Of a stretch of DNA of 64,000 bases, positions 1 to 8,962 are shown piece by piece. The notes beneath the pieces were generated by a model that ran no database searches, was not told the DNA's origin, and saw only the letters and a program-made list of their open reading frames with translations. The stretch is from an uncultured Flavobacteriaceae bacterium (GTDB lineage Bacteria > Bacteroidota > Bacteroidia > Flavobacteriales > Flavobacteriaceae): NCBI GenBank assembly GCA_947494825.1, contig CANLWN010000003.1:186001-250000 (forward strand), given 5' to 3'. The position numbers were made by a program, and so were the translations under genes. Within the stretch, counting starts at the first letter, position 1; every line of letters starts with the position of its first letter.

Positions 1-2222
1 TTGTTCCAGTCGTGTGCATCTTTGGTGTTGAAGATCTCCAAGGTGGTCTCCTTGATGATATCGCCCCTTCCCATTAGGGTCTTGTGCAACTGTACGCAGG
101 CAAACTCGTGCATACCGGACGATTGCTCAAGGCTTACCGACTGTATATTGGAGAAGTTTTGGTACAATGCAAAGGCGTTAACACCGGTTTGCATTTCCTG
201 CTTCATCCCTACTTTTTTGCCATATCCAAAGGAAAGTCCCACGGTACCCGGCGCTTGTCCGGGCTGTATGATAACGGGAACTTTGTCCACGCTAACCCCG
301 TTTACGGTCAGTTTTACGTAGCTGCCATCCAATCCGCCATTGGCCACATTCTCATTGACAAGGTTAAGTGTTGCGGCATCGGCCTTGGACACTGTAACGT
401 AGTTGTCCCAGGACACCCGGGTAATGGGATCGGGGAATTCCTGGAGCCAAGGGTTGCTGGCCTGCTGGCCATCGCCCATGCCCACTTTGGAATACAGGAC
501 AAGCTCCATTCCGCCGCTACTGGCATTTGCCAAACTGTTAATGGCAGAAGCTATGGGCGCTATAGTTGCCTCGGTCCCTTCGCCTGCATCATCAGCATCT
601 GCCGTCTGGGCAAGCACTTCCGATTCCTCGGCGACGGCAGCACTGAACACCCCGTCGTGCAAGGCTTGGTTCCAGTCGGCCCCATTGAGTACGAAGGTAT
701 TCCAAGTTTCCTGTATATAATCGTAATACGTCTTATCGTTCCCCATCCACTTCAACAGGGCGCTTTGGAACTGTCTGGTATCGACCAATTCCTTGATGGT
801 GGGTTGCGTTAGGCTATAGTGGCCCTTTTTAATCTGGGCATCACCCCAAGATTCCAAATAATGTGAGGAGGCCGCCGCAAATTGGGCAAGCTCCGAAGTT
901 TCGTTGGTGTTGAAGGTAAAGGCTACGGAGAGGTCTACTTTACCGATTCCCTCTGCAAAGTCTGCCGCATTCGGAAGGGTATACGCGGGGTTTACCCCGT
1001 CCATGATCAGCGCTCCTACCCGACCGGCCTTCATATCGGCGATCAATTGGTTCACTGCCTTGGTATCTCCCGCTCTTGTATATCTGGGTGCTTCCACATC
1101 CATGGCCAAACTGCCCAAGAGTTCATTAATGGCGAGTACAGCGGTCTGTGCGTTTTCATCGTCCAAGCCTGTAAGTACTACTGCTTTGTTGCCCGCTTTA
1201 CGGATTTCGGCCGCAGCACTTTCCAAGGCCATTTCCACATTTTCGGGCAAATCACCGCTTACATTACTGTTGTTCAACTTGCCATAGAGTTTGGCAAGTG
1301 CTATTTTTTGCTGTGTTGGTGTCAAGGGCACCCGTTTATCCGCATTGGCCCCGGTGAGGGACATATTGGATTCGAACTGAATGTGTCTGGACATTTTTCC
1401 CTCGTGGGGCACCCGCCCTTTGGCGTATCCTTTGTCATATCCGCCCCCTTGCCAATCGGCCAGGAAGTCGGCACTAAAGGAAACGATTACCTCAGCTTTC
1501 TCCAGATGGTAATCGGCCAGGGCCCTTTCGTTGTATTTTGCCTCAAAAGCATTGAGAGCCGCATCTTCGGAAATGGCATCGTAGGTAACGTGGTTCACGT
1601 TCCCGTACGCCTCCTTGAACTCGGCGATCAACCGTGAGGTAGACGGACTTGCATAGGTCTGGGTCAATAGGGCAATCTGTTTTCCAGACCCCTTGAGGAG
1701 GTTCAACCTTCCTTGTACCGCATTGTCCAAAGCGTCCCACTCTACAGCTTCCCCATTCAACAAGGGACCTTGTAACCTGGTACTATCATATAAGGAAAGA
1801 ACGGAGGCCTGTACCCTTGCATTGGCACTGCCACCCACTTTTGCATCCGTATTGTTTTCGATCTTAATGGGTCTACCTTCGCGGGTCTTTACCAGGATAC
1901 TGGCAAAATCGAAGCCATTGGCTATGGTGGTAGCGTAGTAATTGGCCACCCCGGGAACGATACGCTCTGGCTGAACCACATAGGGAATGGACTTTTTCAC
2001 CGGCCCCTCGCAGGCAGCCAAAGAGGCGGCAGCCGTACTGAATCCAACGTACTTTAGAAAATCCCTTCGGTTGGTGGAGGTTGCGGATAAGGTATCCTTA
2101 TTGCCCAGGAATTCGTCTACCGGAATCTCCTCGACAAACTCATTTTGTCTTAGCGTCTCAACAATGGAATCGTTAGGGTTTAACTCCGCTTCACTCTTCC
2201 AATATTTTTTGTTTGATGCCAT
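1..2222 (-). CDS. actB: Alternative complex III subunit B, molybdopterin oxidoreductase-like / Fe-S protein (3' part beyond window)
   Basis: The reading frame opens at ATG 2222 and runs without a stop to the left window edge, giving about 740 residues. The family is usually about 1000 residues, so the C-terminal part, which carries the ferredoxin-like 4Fe-4S domain in ActB, is missing here. A twin-arginine motif RRDFLK sits at residues 52-57, unusually far from the N-terminus, followed by a hydrophobic stretch and a lipobox-like LAAC ending at Cys71; this is the TAT-variant signal typical of this family. The rest matches the molybdopterin-oxidoreductase-like domain, which in complex III is thought to have lost its cofactor. 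The protein belongs to the quinol:electron-acceptor oxidoreductase that replaces bc1. It lies 34 bp downstream of actA on the same strand, so the two are surely co-transcribed. Identification rests on the signal layout and on the actA neighbour. Confidence 0.9.
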   Translation of the reverse strand, partial: MASNKKYWKSEAELNPNDSIVETLRQNEFVEEIPVDEFLGNKDTLSATSTNRRDFLKYVGFSTAAASLAACEGPVKKSIPYVVQPERIVPGVANYYATTIANGFDFASILVKTREGRPIKIENNTDAKVGGSANARVQASVLSLYDSTRLQGPLLNGEAVEWDALDNAVQGRLNLLKGSGKQIALLTQTYASPSTSRLIAEFKEAYGNVNHVTYDAISEDAALNAFEAKYNERALADYHLEKAEVIVSFSADFLADWQGGGYDKGYAKGRVPHEGKMSRHIQFESNMSLTGANADKRVPLTPTQQKIALAKLYGKLNNSNVSGDLPENVEMALESAAAEIRKAGNKAVVLTGLDDENAQTAVLAINELLGSLAMDVEAPRYTRAGDTKAVNQLIADMKAGRVGALIMDGVNPAYTLPNAADFAEGIGKVDLSVAFTFNTNETSELAQFAAASSHYLESWGDAQIKKGHYSLTQPTIKELVDTRQFQSALLKWMGNDKTYYDYIQETWNTFVLNGADWNQALHDGVFSAAVAEESEVLAQTADADDAGEGTEATIAPIASAINSLANASSGGMELVLYSKVGMGDGQQASNPWLQEFPDPITRVSWDNYVTVSKADAATLNLVNENVANGGLDGSYVKLTVNGVSVDKVPVIIQPGQAPGTVGLSFGYGKKVGMKQEMQTGVNAFALYQNFSNIQSVSLEQSSGMHEFACVQLHKTLMGRGDIIKETTLEIFNTKDAHDWN

Positions 2223-2256
2223 ACGATATATCTGTAATTAGCTTCTAATAATTTTA

Positions 2257-3639
2257 TTAATAGTGACACTTGCCACATTCCAATCCGCCCATCTGCGCCG
2301 CCGTGAGTTGGTCTACTCCGTACTTCTTGGAAAGTTCCTCGTGTATTTTTGCGTAGTACTCGTTTCCGGCCACGTCCACATTGGTTTCCCTGTGGCAATT
2401 TACACACCAACCCATGGTCAAAGGTGCATATTGGTACATAATTTCCATTTCCTCTACCGGCCCGTGACAGGTCTGGCACTCGATTCCGGCTACCGTAACA
2501 TGCTGTGAATGGTTAAAGTAGGCAAAATCAGGTAGATTATGGATACGCACCCATTCAACAGGTTGGGTATCACCGGTATACTTTTGGTTCTCCTCATCCC
2601 AGCCTACAGCCTGATATAATTTTTTGATTTCGCCCGTATAGAACTCATTGGTATATCCATTGGCCAGGTCCTCCGGACTGGGTCCTTCGGCGTTTCCGGT
2701 ATATTCGTAAATGGACTTGTGACAGTTCATACAGACGTTCAGGGAAGGTATGCCCGAATGTTTGGATACCCGTGCCGAAGAGTGGCAATATTTACATTCT
2801 ATCTGGTTGTCGCCAGCGTGTATTTTATGGGAATAGTGGATGGGCTGAATAGGAGCATATCCCTGATCAATACCGAGTTGCATCATCCATCCGTAAGCAA
2901 AGTAGCCACTGGCCAATAAAAGAAAGATCGCCGTTACCAAAACCAGGAATTGGTTCTTGGCAAAAGCCTTCCATATCGGGAGCCCTTTTTCCGCTTTGTC
3001 CTTTTCCAACAGCACCCCGTTGGCCTCTGCAATCCTGCGCAAGGTCCTGTTCACCAAAATCAGCATCATGACCAGAAGCATAAAGACAAGTGCCAAGGCG
3101 CCAAGAATGATCTCATTGGAAATGCCCGAGACCCCTCCGCCTCCGGCAGCATCCGTTGCAGCCGTGGCCGTAGCAGCCACAGGCACAGGTGGTGGTGCGG
3201 CGGTATACGCCAAAATATCATCAATGTCCGTATTGCTCAAGGTAGGGAAAGCGGTCATGGCCGCTTGGTTGTATTCCGCATAAATCTTGACGGCATAGGC
3301 ATCGCCCGCTTTGATCATTCCCGGACTGTTCTTTATCCAGGTATACAGCCATTCGCGATCCAATCCCTCATCTGCAGCAAGCCTAGATTCCACATTGGCA
3401 AGCGCTGGCCCCGTCATTTTACGGTTTAGTGAATGACAGGCCGCACAATTCTGATTAAACAGGGATTTTCCCTTAGCGACATCCCCGCCGGAAGCCTCAG
3501 CGGTTTCCGCAGTTGCAGTACCCGTTTCCTGGGCGGCTGCATCATCCTGTGCATGAAGAAAAGTTGAAAAGAGTAGAAAAGCTAGTACGCTGGTACCTAA
3601 AATTTTAGAAATTCGATTGCGGTATGGAACCTGTTTCAT
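2257..3639 (-). CDS. actA: Alternative complex III multiheme cytochrome c subunit, fused to a monoheme domain
   Basis: A 460-residue protein with signal peptide (about residues 1-31), one CxxCH at 65-69 in a class-I-like cytochrome c domain, a transmembrane segment at about 176-196, a second at about 229-250, and then five more CxxCH motifs (282, 303, 388, 412, 455). The C-terminal pentaheme part is the classical ActA quinol-oxidoreductase cytochrome; the N-terminal monoheme domain is an extra module. The last heme site is only two residues from the C-terminus (CGKCHY). Topology predicts both heme domains outside the inner membrane with a short cytoplasmic loop between the two helices. The gene heads the visible part of the act operon and actB follows after 34 bp. 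The monoheme domain probably serves as the electron exit toward cytochrome oxidase; that role is inferred. Confidence 0.93.
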   Translation of the reverse strand: MKQVPYRNRISKILGTSVLAFLLFSTFLHAQDDAAAQETGTATAETAEASGGDVAKGKSLFNQNCAACHSLNRKMTGPALANVESRLAADEGLDREWLYTWIKNSPGMIKAGDAYAVKIYAEYNQAAMTAFPTLSNTDIDDILAYTAAPPPVPVAATATAATDAAGGGGVSGISNEIILGALALVFMLLVMMLILVNRTLRRIAEANGVLLEKDKAEKGLPIWKAFAKNQFLVLVTAIFLLLASGYFAYGWMMQLGIDQGYAPIQPIHYSHKIHAGDNQIECKYCHSSARVSKHSGIPSLNVCMNCHKSIYEYTGNAEGPSPEDLANGYTNEFYTGEIKKLYQAVGWDEENQKYTGDTQPVEWVRIHNLPDFAYFNHSQHVTVAGIECQTCHGPVEEMEIMYQYAPLTMGWCVNCHRETNVDVAGNEYYAKIHEELSKKYGVDQLTAAQMGGLECGKCHY

Positions 3640-3812
3640 ATTTAAAATATTTCTATCGAAATCTTGGCACGATATTTACTGTATTAAGGGTGGTAAAGCT
3701 TAAAATATCGCCGCTCAAATTGAAGGCAAAAATACGACATAGACTTTATTTTGGAAATGTTAAGGGATTTATAATTTATAATTTATACTAATTCTAAATA
3801 ATGAAAAAATCT

Positions 3813-3841
3813 TTGGCGTGAAGCTTAAAAATTTACCTTTG
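3813..3841 (+). promoter_or_regulatory. Bacteroidota-type promoter of the SPOR gene
   Basis: TTG at 3813-3815, an 18-bp spacer, and TACCTTTG at 3834-3841 fit the primary sigma consensus of Bacteroidota (TTG, 17-20 bp, TAnnTTTG). Transcription would start near 3847, about 27 nt before the ATG at 3874. Confidence 0.7.
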
Positions 3842-3873
3842 TTACAAGCGCTAAGATCAAAATTATAAAGCAT

Positions 3874-4263
3874 ATGAAACGAGCTGTCACTTTACTCTTT
3901 TTTATAGGTTTATCTTCTTTTGCCCTGGCCCAGGAAGGTTCTATAACCATTGAGCAAGATGAGAAAATTACGGATTTGTTAAGACTTTATAAGTCGGCCA
4001 ACAAAAGTTCGGATTTTTATCAGATACAAGTTTTTTTTGGCGCCTATGACGAGGCCCAAAATATAAAATCGAAAGTGGAGACCGACTTCCCCGGATGGTA
4101 CTCCCAAATTAAATTTGAGTCGCCCAGTTATCGGGTACGTGTAGGACGATTTACTACCAAACTGGAGGGCGAACGCAGGCTTATAGAAGTGCGGCAAAAA
4201 TATCCCAGTGCCATGCTCCTAAAACCTGAAAAAAAGACCAAAAAAACAAAAAAGACCAAATAG
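3874..4263 (+). CDS. Small secreted SPOR-domain protein
   Basis: 129 residues. A signal peptide ends at about residue 19 (ALAQ). Residues about 45-115 form a SPOR domain: the start YQIQVFFG, the central YRVRVGRF and the final repeat region are the usual hallmarks. SPOR domains bind denuded peptidoglycan glycan strands, often at division sites, so this is probably a small periplasmic wall-binding protein. The C-terminus is a run of Lys and Thr that coincides with the coding side of the terminator. It is a single-gene transcript: its own promoter lies just upstream and a terminator overlaps its stop codon. It faces infB convergently. Confidence 0.8.
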   Translation: MKRAVTLLFFIGLSSFALAQEGSITIEQDEKITDLLRLYKSANKSSDFYQIQVFFGAYDEAQNIKSKVETDFPGWYSQIKFESPSYRVRVGRFTTKLEGERRLIEVRQKYPSAMLLKPEKKTKKTKKTK

Positions 4264-4272
4264 GTCTTTTTT
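4248..4272 (+). terminator. Rho-independent terminator overlapping the stop codon
   Basis: Perfect arms aaaaaagacc (4248-4257) and ggtctttttt (4263-4272) around a 5-nt loop. The TAG stop codon (4261-4263) lies in the loop and first base of the right arm, so the last Lys/Thr codons build the hairpin. A-run and T-run flanks make it usable from both sides, and infB ends at 4320 on the other strand. Confidence 0.8.
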
Positions 4273-4319
4273 GTTTTATCGTTTTGTTTTACGGGACAAA
4301 AAATATCTCCGTCCTTGCC

Positions 4320-6998
4320 TTAAAGTTTCTTCTTAACGGCAATTTCCTGGAAGGCCTCCACAATATCACCTTCTTTGATATCATTGTAGTTTTTGATCTG
4401 CAGACCACAATCATACCCTTTGGCAACTTCCTTAACATCATCCTTGAAACGTTTTAAGGACGATAGTTCGCCGGTATTGATGACCACGCCGTCCCTAATG
4501 AGCCTGATGCCAGAATTTCTGAATATCTTGCCACTGGTTACCATACATCCGGCGATCGTACCCACTTTTGAAATCTTAAAGGTCTCACGTATTTCTGCCG
4601 TTCCGGTAATTTCTTCCTTCATTTCAGGAGACAACATACCTTCCATGGCATCTTTAAGGTCATTGATCGCGTCGTAAATGATGGAATACATACGTACATC
4701 GATTTCCTCTTTTTCCGCAATGGCTCGCGCATTGCCCATGGGCCTTACATTAAATCCGATAATGATGGCGTCCGAAGCCGAGGCCAATAAGACATCCGAT
4801 TCCGTAATGGCGCCTACCGCCTTGTGTATGATGTTCACTTGGATCTCATCGGTAGACAGCTTTTGGAAGGAATCCGTCAAGGCTTCCACAGATCCGTCAA
4901 CATCACCCTTCAAGATAATGTTCAGCTCTTTGAAATCTCCCAGGGCAATTCGCCTGCCAATTTCATCAAGGGTAATATGGCGCTGCGTCCTTACGGTCTG
5001 CTCGCGCTGCAATTGCCCTCGTTTGGCAGCAATTTGTTTTGCTTCCCTTTCGTCTTCCAGTATGTTGAACTTATCACCCGCTTGCGGGGCACCGTCCAAT
5101 CCCAAAATGGAAATAGGCGTTGAGGGCCCAACGGATTCTACATTTTTTCCACGTTCATCCTGCATGGCTTTCACCTTACCACTACAGGTACCTGCCAGCA
5201 CGTAATCCCCGATCCCGAGTGTTCCTGCCTGTACCAAGATGGTGGACACATAGCCCCTTCCCTTGTCCAGGAACGCTTCAACCACGGTTCCCGAGGCCAA
5301 TTTATCCGGATTTGCCTTTAACTCCAACAGTTCGGCCTCCAATAACACTTTTTCTAGGAGTTCATTGATACCGTCCCCGGTTTTGGCAGAGATGTCGTGC
5401 GATTGTATTTTACCGCCCCAGTCCTCTACCAAAAGGTTCATGGCCGCCAGGCCTTCCTTGATCTTTTCGGGATTGGCCGTGGGCCTATCTATTTTGTTGA
5501 TGGCAAAGACAATGGGCACACCCGCTGCCTGCGCATGACTAATGGCTTCCTTGGTCTGGGGCATAATATCATCATCGGCCGCGACCACGATTATGGCAAT
5601 ATCGGTTACCTGGGCTCCCCGTGCACGCATGGCCGTAAAGGCTTCGTGACCAGGGGTGTCCAAAAAGGTAATCTTTTGTCCGCCTTCCAGGCTTACGCCG
5701 TAGGCCCCTATATGTTGGGTTATTCCACCGCTCTCCCCTGCTATTACGTTCTCCTTTCGGATATAATCGAGCAGGGAGGTTTTTCCGTGGTCTACGTGTC
5801 CCATTACAGTTACGATGGGTGCTCTTGGTTTCAGGTCTTCGGGTGCATCCTCCTCTTCGAGAATGGATTCTTCGATATCCGCGGTCACGAATTCTACTTC
5901 ATAGCCAAACTCATCGGCCACGATGGAAAGCGTCTCCGCATCCAAACGTTGGTTCATGGTCATCATGATGCCCAACGACATACAGGCCGAAATAATCTCG
6001 GTCGTGGAAACATCCATCATGGTTGCCACCTCGTTTACTGTCACAAATTCGGTCACCTTAAGGATTTTGCTGTCCAACTCTTGTTGTTCCAGATCCTTTT
6101 CGGTCTGTTGCCTATGCTGGTCTCTTTTATCCCGTCGGTATTTGGCTCCTTTGCCTTTTTTGGATTTCCCCTGTAGTTTCTCCAGGGTCTCCCGTACCTG
6201 CTTTTGTACTTCTTCCTCGGTAGGTTCTACCTTGGAAACAGAAGCAAAACGTTGTCCGGCCCCTTTCCTGGCGCCATCTTTACCCCTGGCACCGCCATTT
6301 GGACCGTTGCCATTTCCTTTGCTGATAATTCGCTTTCTTCGTTTCCGTCTGTCGGAAGAAGCATCCTCCTTAGGGGTTTCCTTTGCGGGTTCTTTCTTTT
6401 TCTTGGGCTTTTCGAACTTGGTAAGGTCGATTTTATCACCCATTATTTTTGGCCCAGAAAGTTTTTTGTACTGTGTCGTGATCGACTCGGGTTTTGCCTC
6501 TTCTGTTGCTGCTGGTTTCGTTTCCGCTGCCGGTTTTTCTTCAGTTTTCGGTGTTTCCTTTGTTGTTTTGGGCTCAGGGGCTTTTACCTCCTCAACTGCG
6601 GGCTTCTCCACTTTGGCGGGTGCCTTCTTTTTGGTATCCAGCTCTATCTTGCCAACGGTCTTGGGCCCGGAAAGCTCCACTTTGGCCTTAACGACCTGCT
6701 CGGAGGCCGAGCGTTTCTCCCTGGCCAGCCTTTTCTCTTCTTGCTCCTGCTCCAGTTGTAATCGTATGGCTTCCTTCTCCTTGCGCTTTTCTTCCCCTAC
6801 TTCCTTGGATGCAACTTTCTTGCTCATATCCGTCTGGAACTCATCCAAAAGCACCTGATATACTTCATTGGAAATTTTCGTGGTAGGTCTGGCCTCCACG
6901 TCATGTCCTTTGGACGAGAGGAAATCCACCGCTCGATCCAATGAAATATTCAGTTCCCTTAGAACTTTGTTAAGCCTTATCGTTGCACTTTCTGCCAT
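4320..6998 (-). CDS. infB: Translation initiation factor IF-2
   Basis: 892 residues, normal for the long Bacteroidota form. An N-terminal IF2_N helical module (residues 1-60) is followed by a long charged Lys/Glu/Pro/Ala-rich linker (about 60-300), a second IF2_N-like module (about 312-365), and the GTPase domain with P-loop GHVDHGKT at 400-407, DTPGH at 447-451 and NKID at 501-504. Domains II, III and IV follow and end in KKKL. IF-2 places initiator tRNA on the 30S subunit and promotes subunit joining. It is the last gene of the rimP-nusA-infB operon; the gap to nusA is 43 bp. Confidence 0.98.
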   Translation of the reverse strand: MAESATIRLNKVLRELNISLDRAVDFLSSKGHDVEARPTTKISNEVYQVLLDEFQTDMSKKVASKEVGEEKRKEKEAIRLQLEQEQEEKRLAREKRSASEQVVKAKVELSGPKTVGKIELDTKKKAPAKVEKPAVEEVKAPEPKTTKETPKTEEKPAAETKPAATEEAKPESITTQYKKLSGPKIMGDKIDLTKFEKPKKKKEPAKETPKEDASSDRRKRRKRIISKGNGNGPNGGARGKDGARKGAGQRFASVSKVEPTEEEVQKQVRETLEKLQGKSKKGKGAKYRRDKRDQHRQQTEKDLEQQELDSKILKVTEFVTVNEVATMMDVSTTEIISACMSLGIMMTMNQRLDAETLSIVADEFGYEVEFVTADIEESILEEEDAPEDLKPRAPIVTVMGHVDHGKTSLLDYIRKENVIAGESGGITQHIGAYGVSLEGGQKITFLDTPGHEAFTAMRARGAQVTDIAIIVVAADDDIMPQTKEAISHAQAAGVPIVFAINKIDRPTANPEKIKEGLAAMNLLVEDWGGKIQSHDISAKTGDGINELLEKVLLEAELLELKANPDKLASGTVVEAFLDKGRGYVSTILVQAGTLGIGDYVLAGTCSGKVKAMQDERGKNVESVGPSTPISILGLDGAPQAGDKFNILEDEREAKQIAAKRGQLQREQTVRTQRHITLDEIGRRIALGDFKELNIILKGDVDGSVEALTDSFQKLSTDEIQVNIIHKAVGAITESDVLLASASDAIIIGFNVRPMGNARAIAEKEEIDVRMYSIIYDAINDLKDAMEGMLSPEMKEEITGTAEIRETFKISKVGTIAGCMVTSGKIFRNSGIRLIRDGVVINTGELSSLKRFKDDVKEVAKGYDCGLQIKNYNDIKEGDIVEAFQEIAVKKKL

Positions 6999-7041
6999 AA
7001 ATAATTATTCCTATTCTTATAATTTGTCGCTAATATATAGC

Positions 7042-8274
7042 TTAATCTTCAAACTCTTCTTTTAGTATACGCACAACTTCCAAAATTGTCTCCTCTTCCA
7101 AATCGGTACGTTTTACCAAATCATTCACATCTTGTTCCAGGACACTTCGTGCAGTATCCATGCCTATTTTCTTAAGTTCATCAATGATCCAACCTTCGAT
7201 TTCATCAGAAAACTCCGTCAGTTCCACATCTTCTTCAACGCCTTCTCGGAACACATCGATCTCATAACCGGTTAGTTGTCCCGCCAATCGGATATTATGA
7301 CCGCCCCTACCAATGGCCTTGGATACTTCCTCTGGTCTAAGGTACACCTGGGCCGTCATCTTCTCATCGTTCAATTTTACCGTGGATACCCTGGCCGGAC
7401 TTAAGGCACGGGTAACCAACAACTGTGGGTTGTTGGTCCAGTTGATCACGTCTATATTTTCATTGCCCAGTTCCCTAACGATACCGTGGATACGCGATCC
7501 CTTCATCCCTACACAAGCACCTACGGGATCTATCCTGTCATCATAGGAGTCCACGGCCACCTTGGCCTTCTCCCCGGGAATGCGTACCGCTTTTTTAATG
7601 GTGATAAGTCCATCGAACACCTCGGGGATTTCCTGGAAGAACAATTGTTCCAAGAAGGTCGGAGAGGTTCTAGACATAATGATGGTAGGTTTGTTCCCCT
7701 TGAGTTCCACGCTTTCAACGATACCCCGAACATTGTCTCCTTTTCGAAAGAAATCCGAGGGAATCTGCTTGTCCTTGGGCAAGATGATCTCGTTGCCCTC
7801 ATCATCCAATAAGATAATGGCCTTGTGACGTATGTGGTGTACCTCTGCCGTATAAATCTCTCCTTCCAGATCCTTGAACTGTTTGTAAATGGTCGTATTG
7901 TCGTGCTCGTGTATTTTCGAAATCAGGTTTTGGCGAAGCGCCAGGATGGCCCTTCTTCCCAAATCGATAAGCTTCACCTCTTCGGAAACGTCCTCTCCTA
8001 CTTCAAAATCGGGTTCGATCTTGCGCGCCTCGGAGAGCGAAATCTCTTCCAGGGGATCTTCCACTTCCCCATCTTCCACAACGACCCGGTTCCTCCATAT
8101 CTCCAAATCGCCTTTGTCCGGGTTGATGATAATATCAAAGTTATCGTCCGAACCGAATTTCTTCTTTAGGGCGTTCCTAAACACATCTTCCAAAATCGCC
8201 ATAAGCGTTACCCTATCTATGAATTTATCATCCTTAAATTCCGAGAAGGACTCGATTAACGCAATATTTTCCAT
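7042..8274 (-). CDS. nusA: Transcription termination/antitermination factor NusA
   Basis: 410 residues with an N-terminal RNA-polymerase-binding domain, an S1 domain (about 135-200, containing GDNVRGIVESV) and two KH domains (around GACVGMKGSRI and AIGRGGHNIRLA). The acidic C-terminal repeats AR1/AR2 of the enterobacterial protein are absent, as is usual in Bacteroidota. NusA binds the RNA polymerase beta flap and stabilises pause hairpins, thereby modulating intrinsic termination. It lies 13 bp downstream of rimP and 43 bp upstream of infB. A terminator-like hairpin in the leader of this operon (8768-8789) could be a target of NusA autoregulation; that is inference. Confidence 0.98.
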   Translation of the reverse strand: MENIALIESFSEFKDDKFIDRVTLMAILEDVFRNALKKKFGSDDNFDIIINPDKGDLEIWRNRVVVEDGEVEDPLEEISLSEARKIEPDFEVGEDVSEEVKLIDLGRRAILALRQNLISKIHEHDNTTIYKQFKDLEGEIYTAEVHHIRHKAIILLDDEGNEIILPKDKQIPSDFFRKGDNVRGIVESVELKGNKPTIIMSRTSPTFLEQLFFQEIPEVFDGLITIKKAVRIPGEKAKVAVDSYDDRIDPVGACVGMKGSRIHGIVRELGNENIDVINWTNNPQLLVTRALSPARVSTVKLNDEKMTAQVYLRPEEVSKAIGRGGHNIRLAGQLTGYEIDVFREGVEEDVELTEFSDEIEGWIIDELKKIGMDTARSVLEQDVNDLVKRTDLEEETILEVVRILKEEFED

Positions 8275-8287
8275 TTTTGATCTACAA

Positions 8288-8749
8288 TTAAAATTTTAAT
8301 ACAACTTTTGCTTCTTGAATATCGGAAAGTGCAATTTCCTGCTTTTTCCGTACGGTTACCTTGCCCTTACCGATGGGTTTGGGCTCCCTGGCCTTCCATT
8401 CCAGGGTAATGCTATCGTCTTCGGCTGCTGTTAATTCGCCCTCAATACTTTCGCTCAAGGTCCGTACCTCCAATTTCCTGCCGATATTCTTTCTATACTG
8501 CCGTGCCATGGTCAAGGGCGTTGTGGCTCCTGCGGATGCCACTTCCAAGGCAAAATCCTCTTCCTCCCGGTCCAAATTATGTTCTATGGCCCTACTGATA
8601 TCCATACAATCCTGCAGACTTACGCCCTCATCACCATCCAAGGTAATTTTGATCTTATTGTCTGGCGAAATGGAAAAATCGATCAGAAAAAGTGTCTCGT
8701 TTTTCCCAAGGGCCTCCTCTAAAAGTGTGGTTACCTTCTCCTGCAACAT
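8288..8749 (-). CDS. rimP: Ribosome maturation factor RimP
   Basis: About 153 residues, matching the family length. The N-terminal alpha/beta domain contains the DCMDISRAIEHNLD segment, and the C-terminal SH3-like domain holds a positively charged KGKVTVRKKQ stretch. RimP acts in 30S subunit maturation. The open frame extends to 8845, but the promoter TATATTTG lies at 8817-8824 within that extension, so the real start must be downstream. ATG occurs at 8752 and 8749; I take 8749 because it begins MLQEKV like other RimP proteins, but 8752 is equally possible. It is the first gene of the operon and follows a hairpin-bearing leader of about 60 nt. Confidence 0.92.
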   Translation of the reverse strand: MLQEKVTTLLEEALGKNETLFLIDFSISPDNKIKITLDGDEGVSLQDCMDISRAIEHNLDREEEDFALEVASAGATTPLTMARQYRKNIGRKLEVRTLSESIEGELTAAEDDSITLEWKAREPKPIGKGKVTVRKKQEIALSDIQEAKVVLKF

Positions 8750-8767
8750 CATTTGTAAGTAATAAAA

Positions 8768-8789
8768 GAGGGGACTAAATTGTCCCCTC
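8768..8789 (-). promoter_or_regulatory. Terminator-like hairpin in the rimP-nusA-infB leader
   Basis: A perfect 8-bp stem (gaggggac 8768-8775 with gtcccctc 8782-8789) and 6-nt loop. On the minus strand it is followed by CTTTTATTACTT, a weak U-rich tract, and then the start codon 18 nt away. It lies between the promoter and rimP, so it would act as an attenuator or as a translation-blocking leader rather than as the end of another gene, since no minus-strand gene lies upstream of it. Confidence 0.55.
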
Positions 8790-8816
8790 ATGAATACGTA
8801 TATCCTTTCAGTGCTG

Positions 8817-8845
8817 CAAATATACAACTTTTTTGGTTTTCCCAA
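8817..8845 (-). promoter_or_regulatory. Promoter of rimP-nusA-infB
   Basis: On the minus strand: TTG (8845-8843), an 18-bp spacer, TATATTTG (8824-8817). This is an exact match to the Bacteroidota primary promoter consensus. The predicted transcript start is near 8810, giving a leader of about 60 nt. Confidence 0.75.
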
Positions 8846-8962
8846 TAATCATTACAAGATGTTTAAATCATTGTTGACTATTACAGCCGACGCCTTGACG
8901 AAAGTCCGTGATTTAACCGTATTTTTAATCCGAGCGAACAATAACCGTTTATAACCAAACCC

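Noticed and set aside
84-1637. Antisense open frames of 242 and 251 residues opposite actB
   Set aside because: Shadow frames of the real minus-strand gene, which is confirmed by the Tat motif and the family layout.
5923-6858. A long open frame of 311 residues antisense to infB
   Set aside because: Serine- and phenylalanine-rich shadow produced by the Lys/Glu/Ala codon bias of infB on the other strand; no start signal or known domain.
8750-8845. Longer rimP start at 8845
   Set aside because: The upstream extension overlaps a consensus promoter and the leader hairpin, and adds residues not seen in the family.
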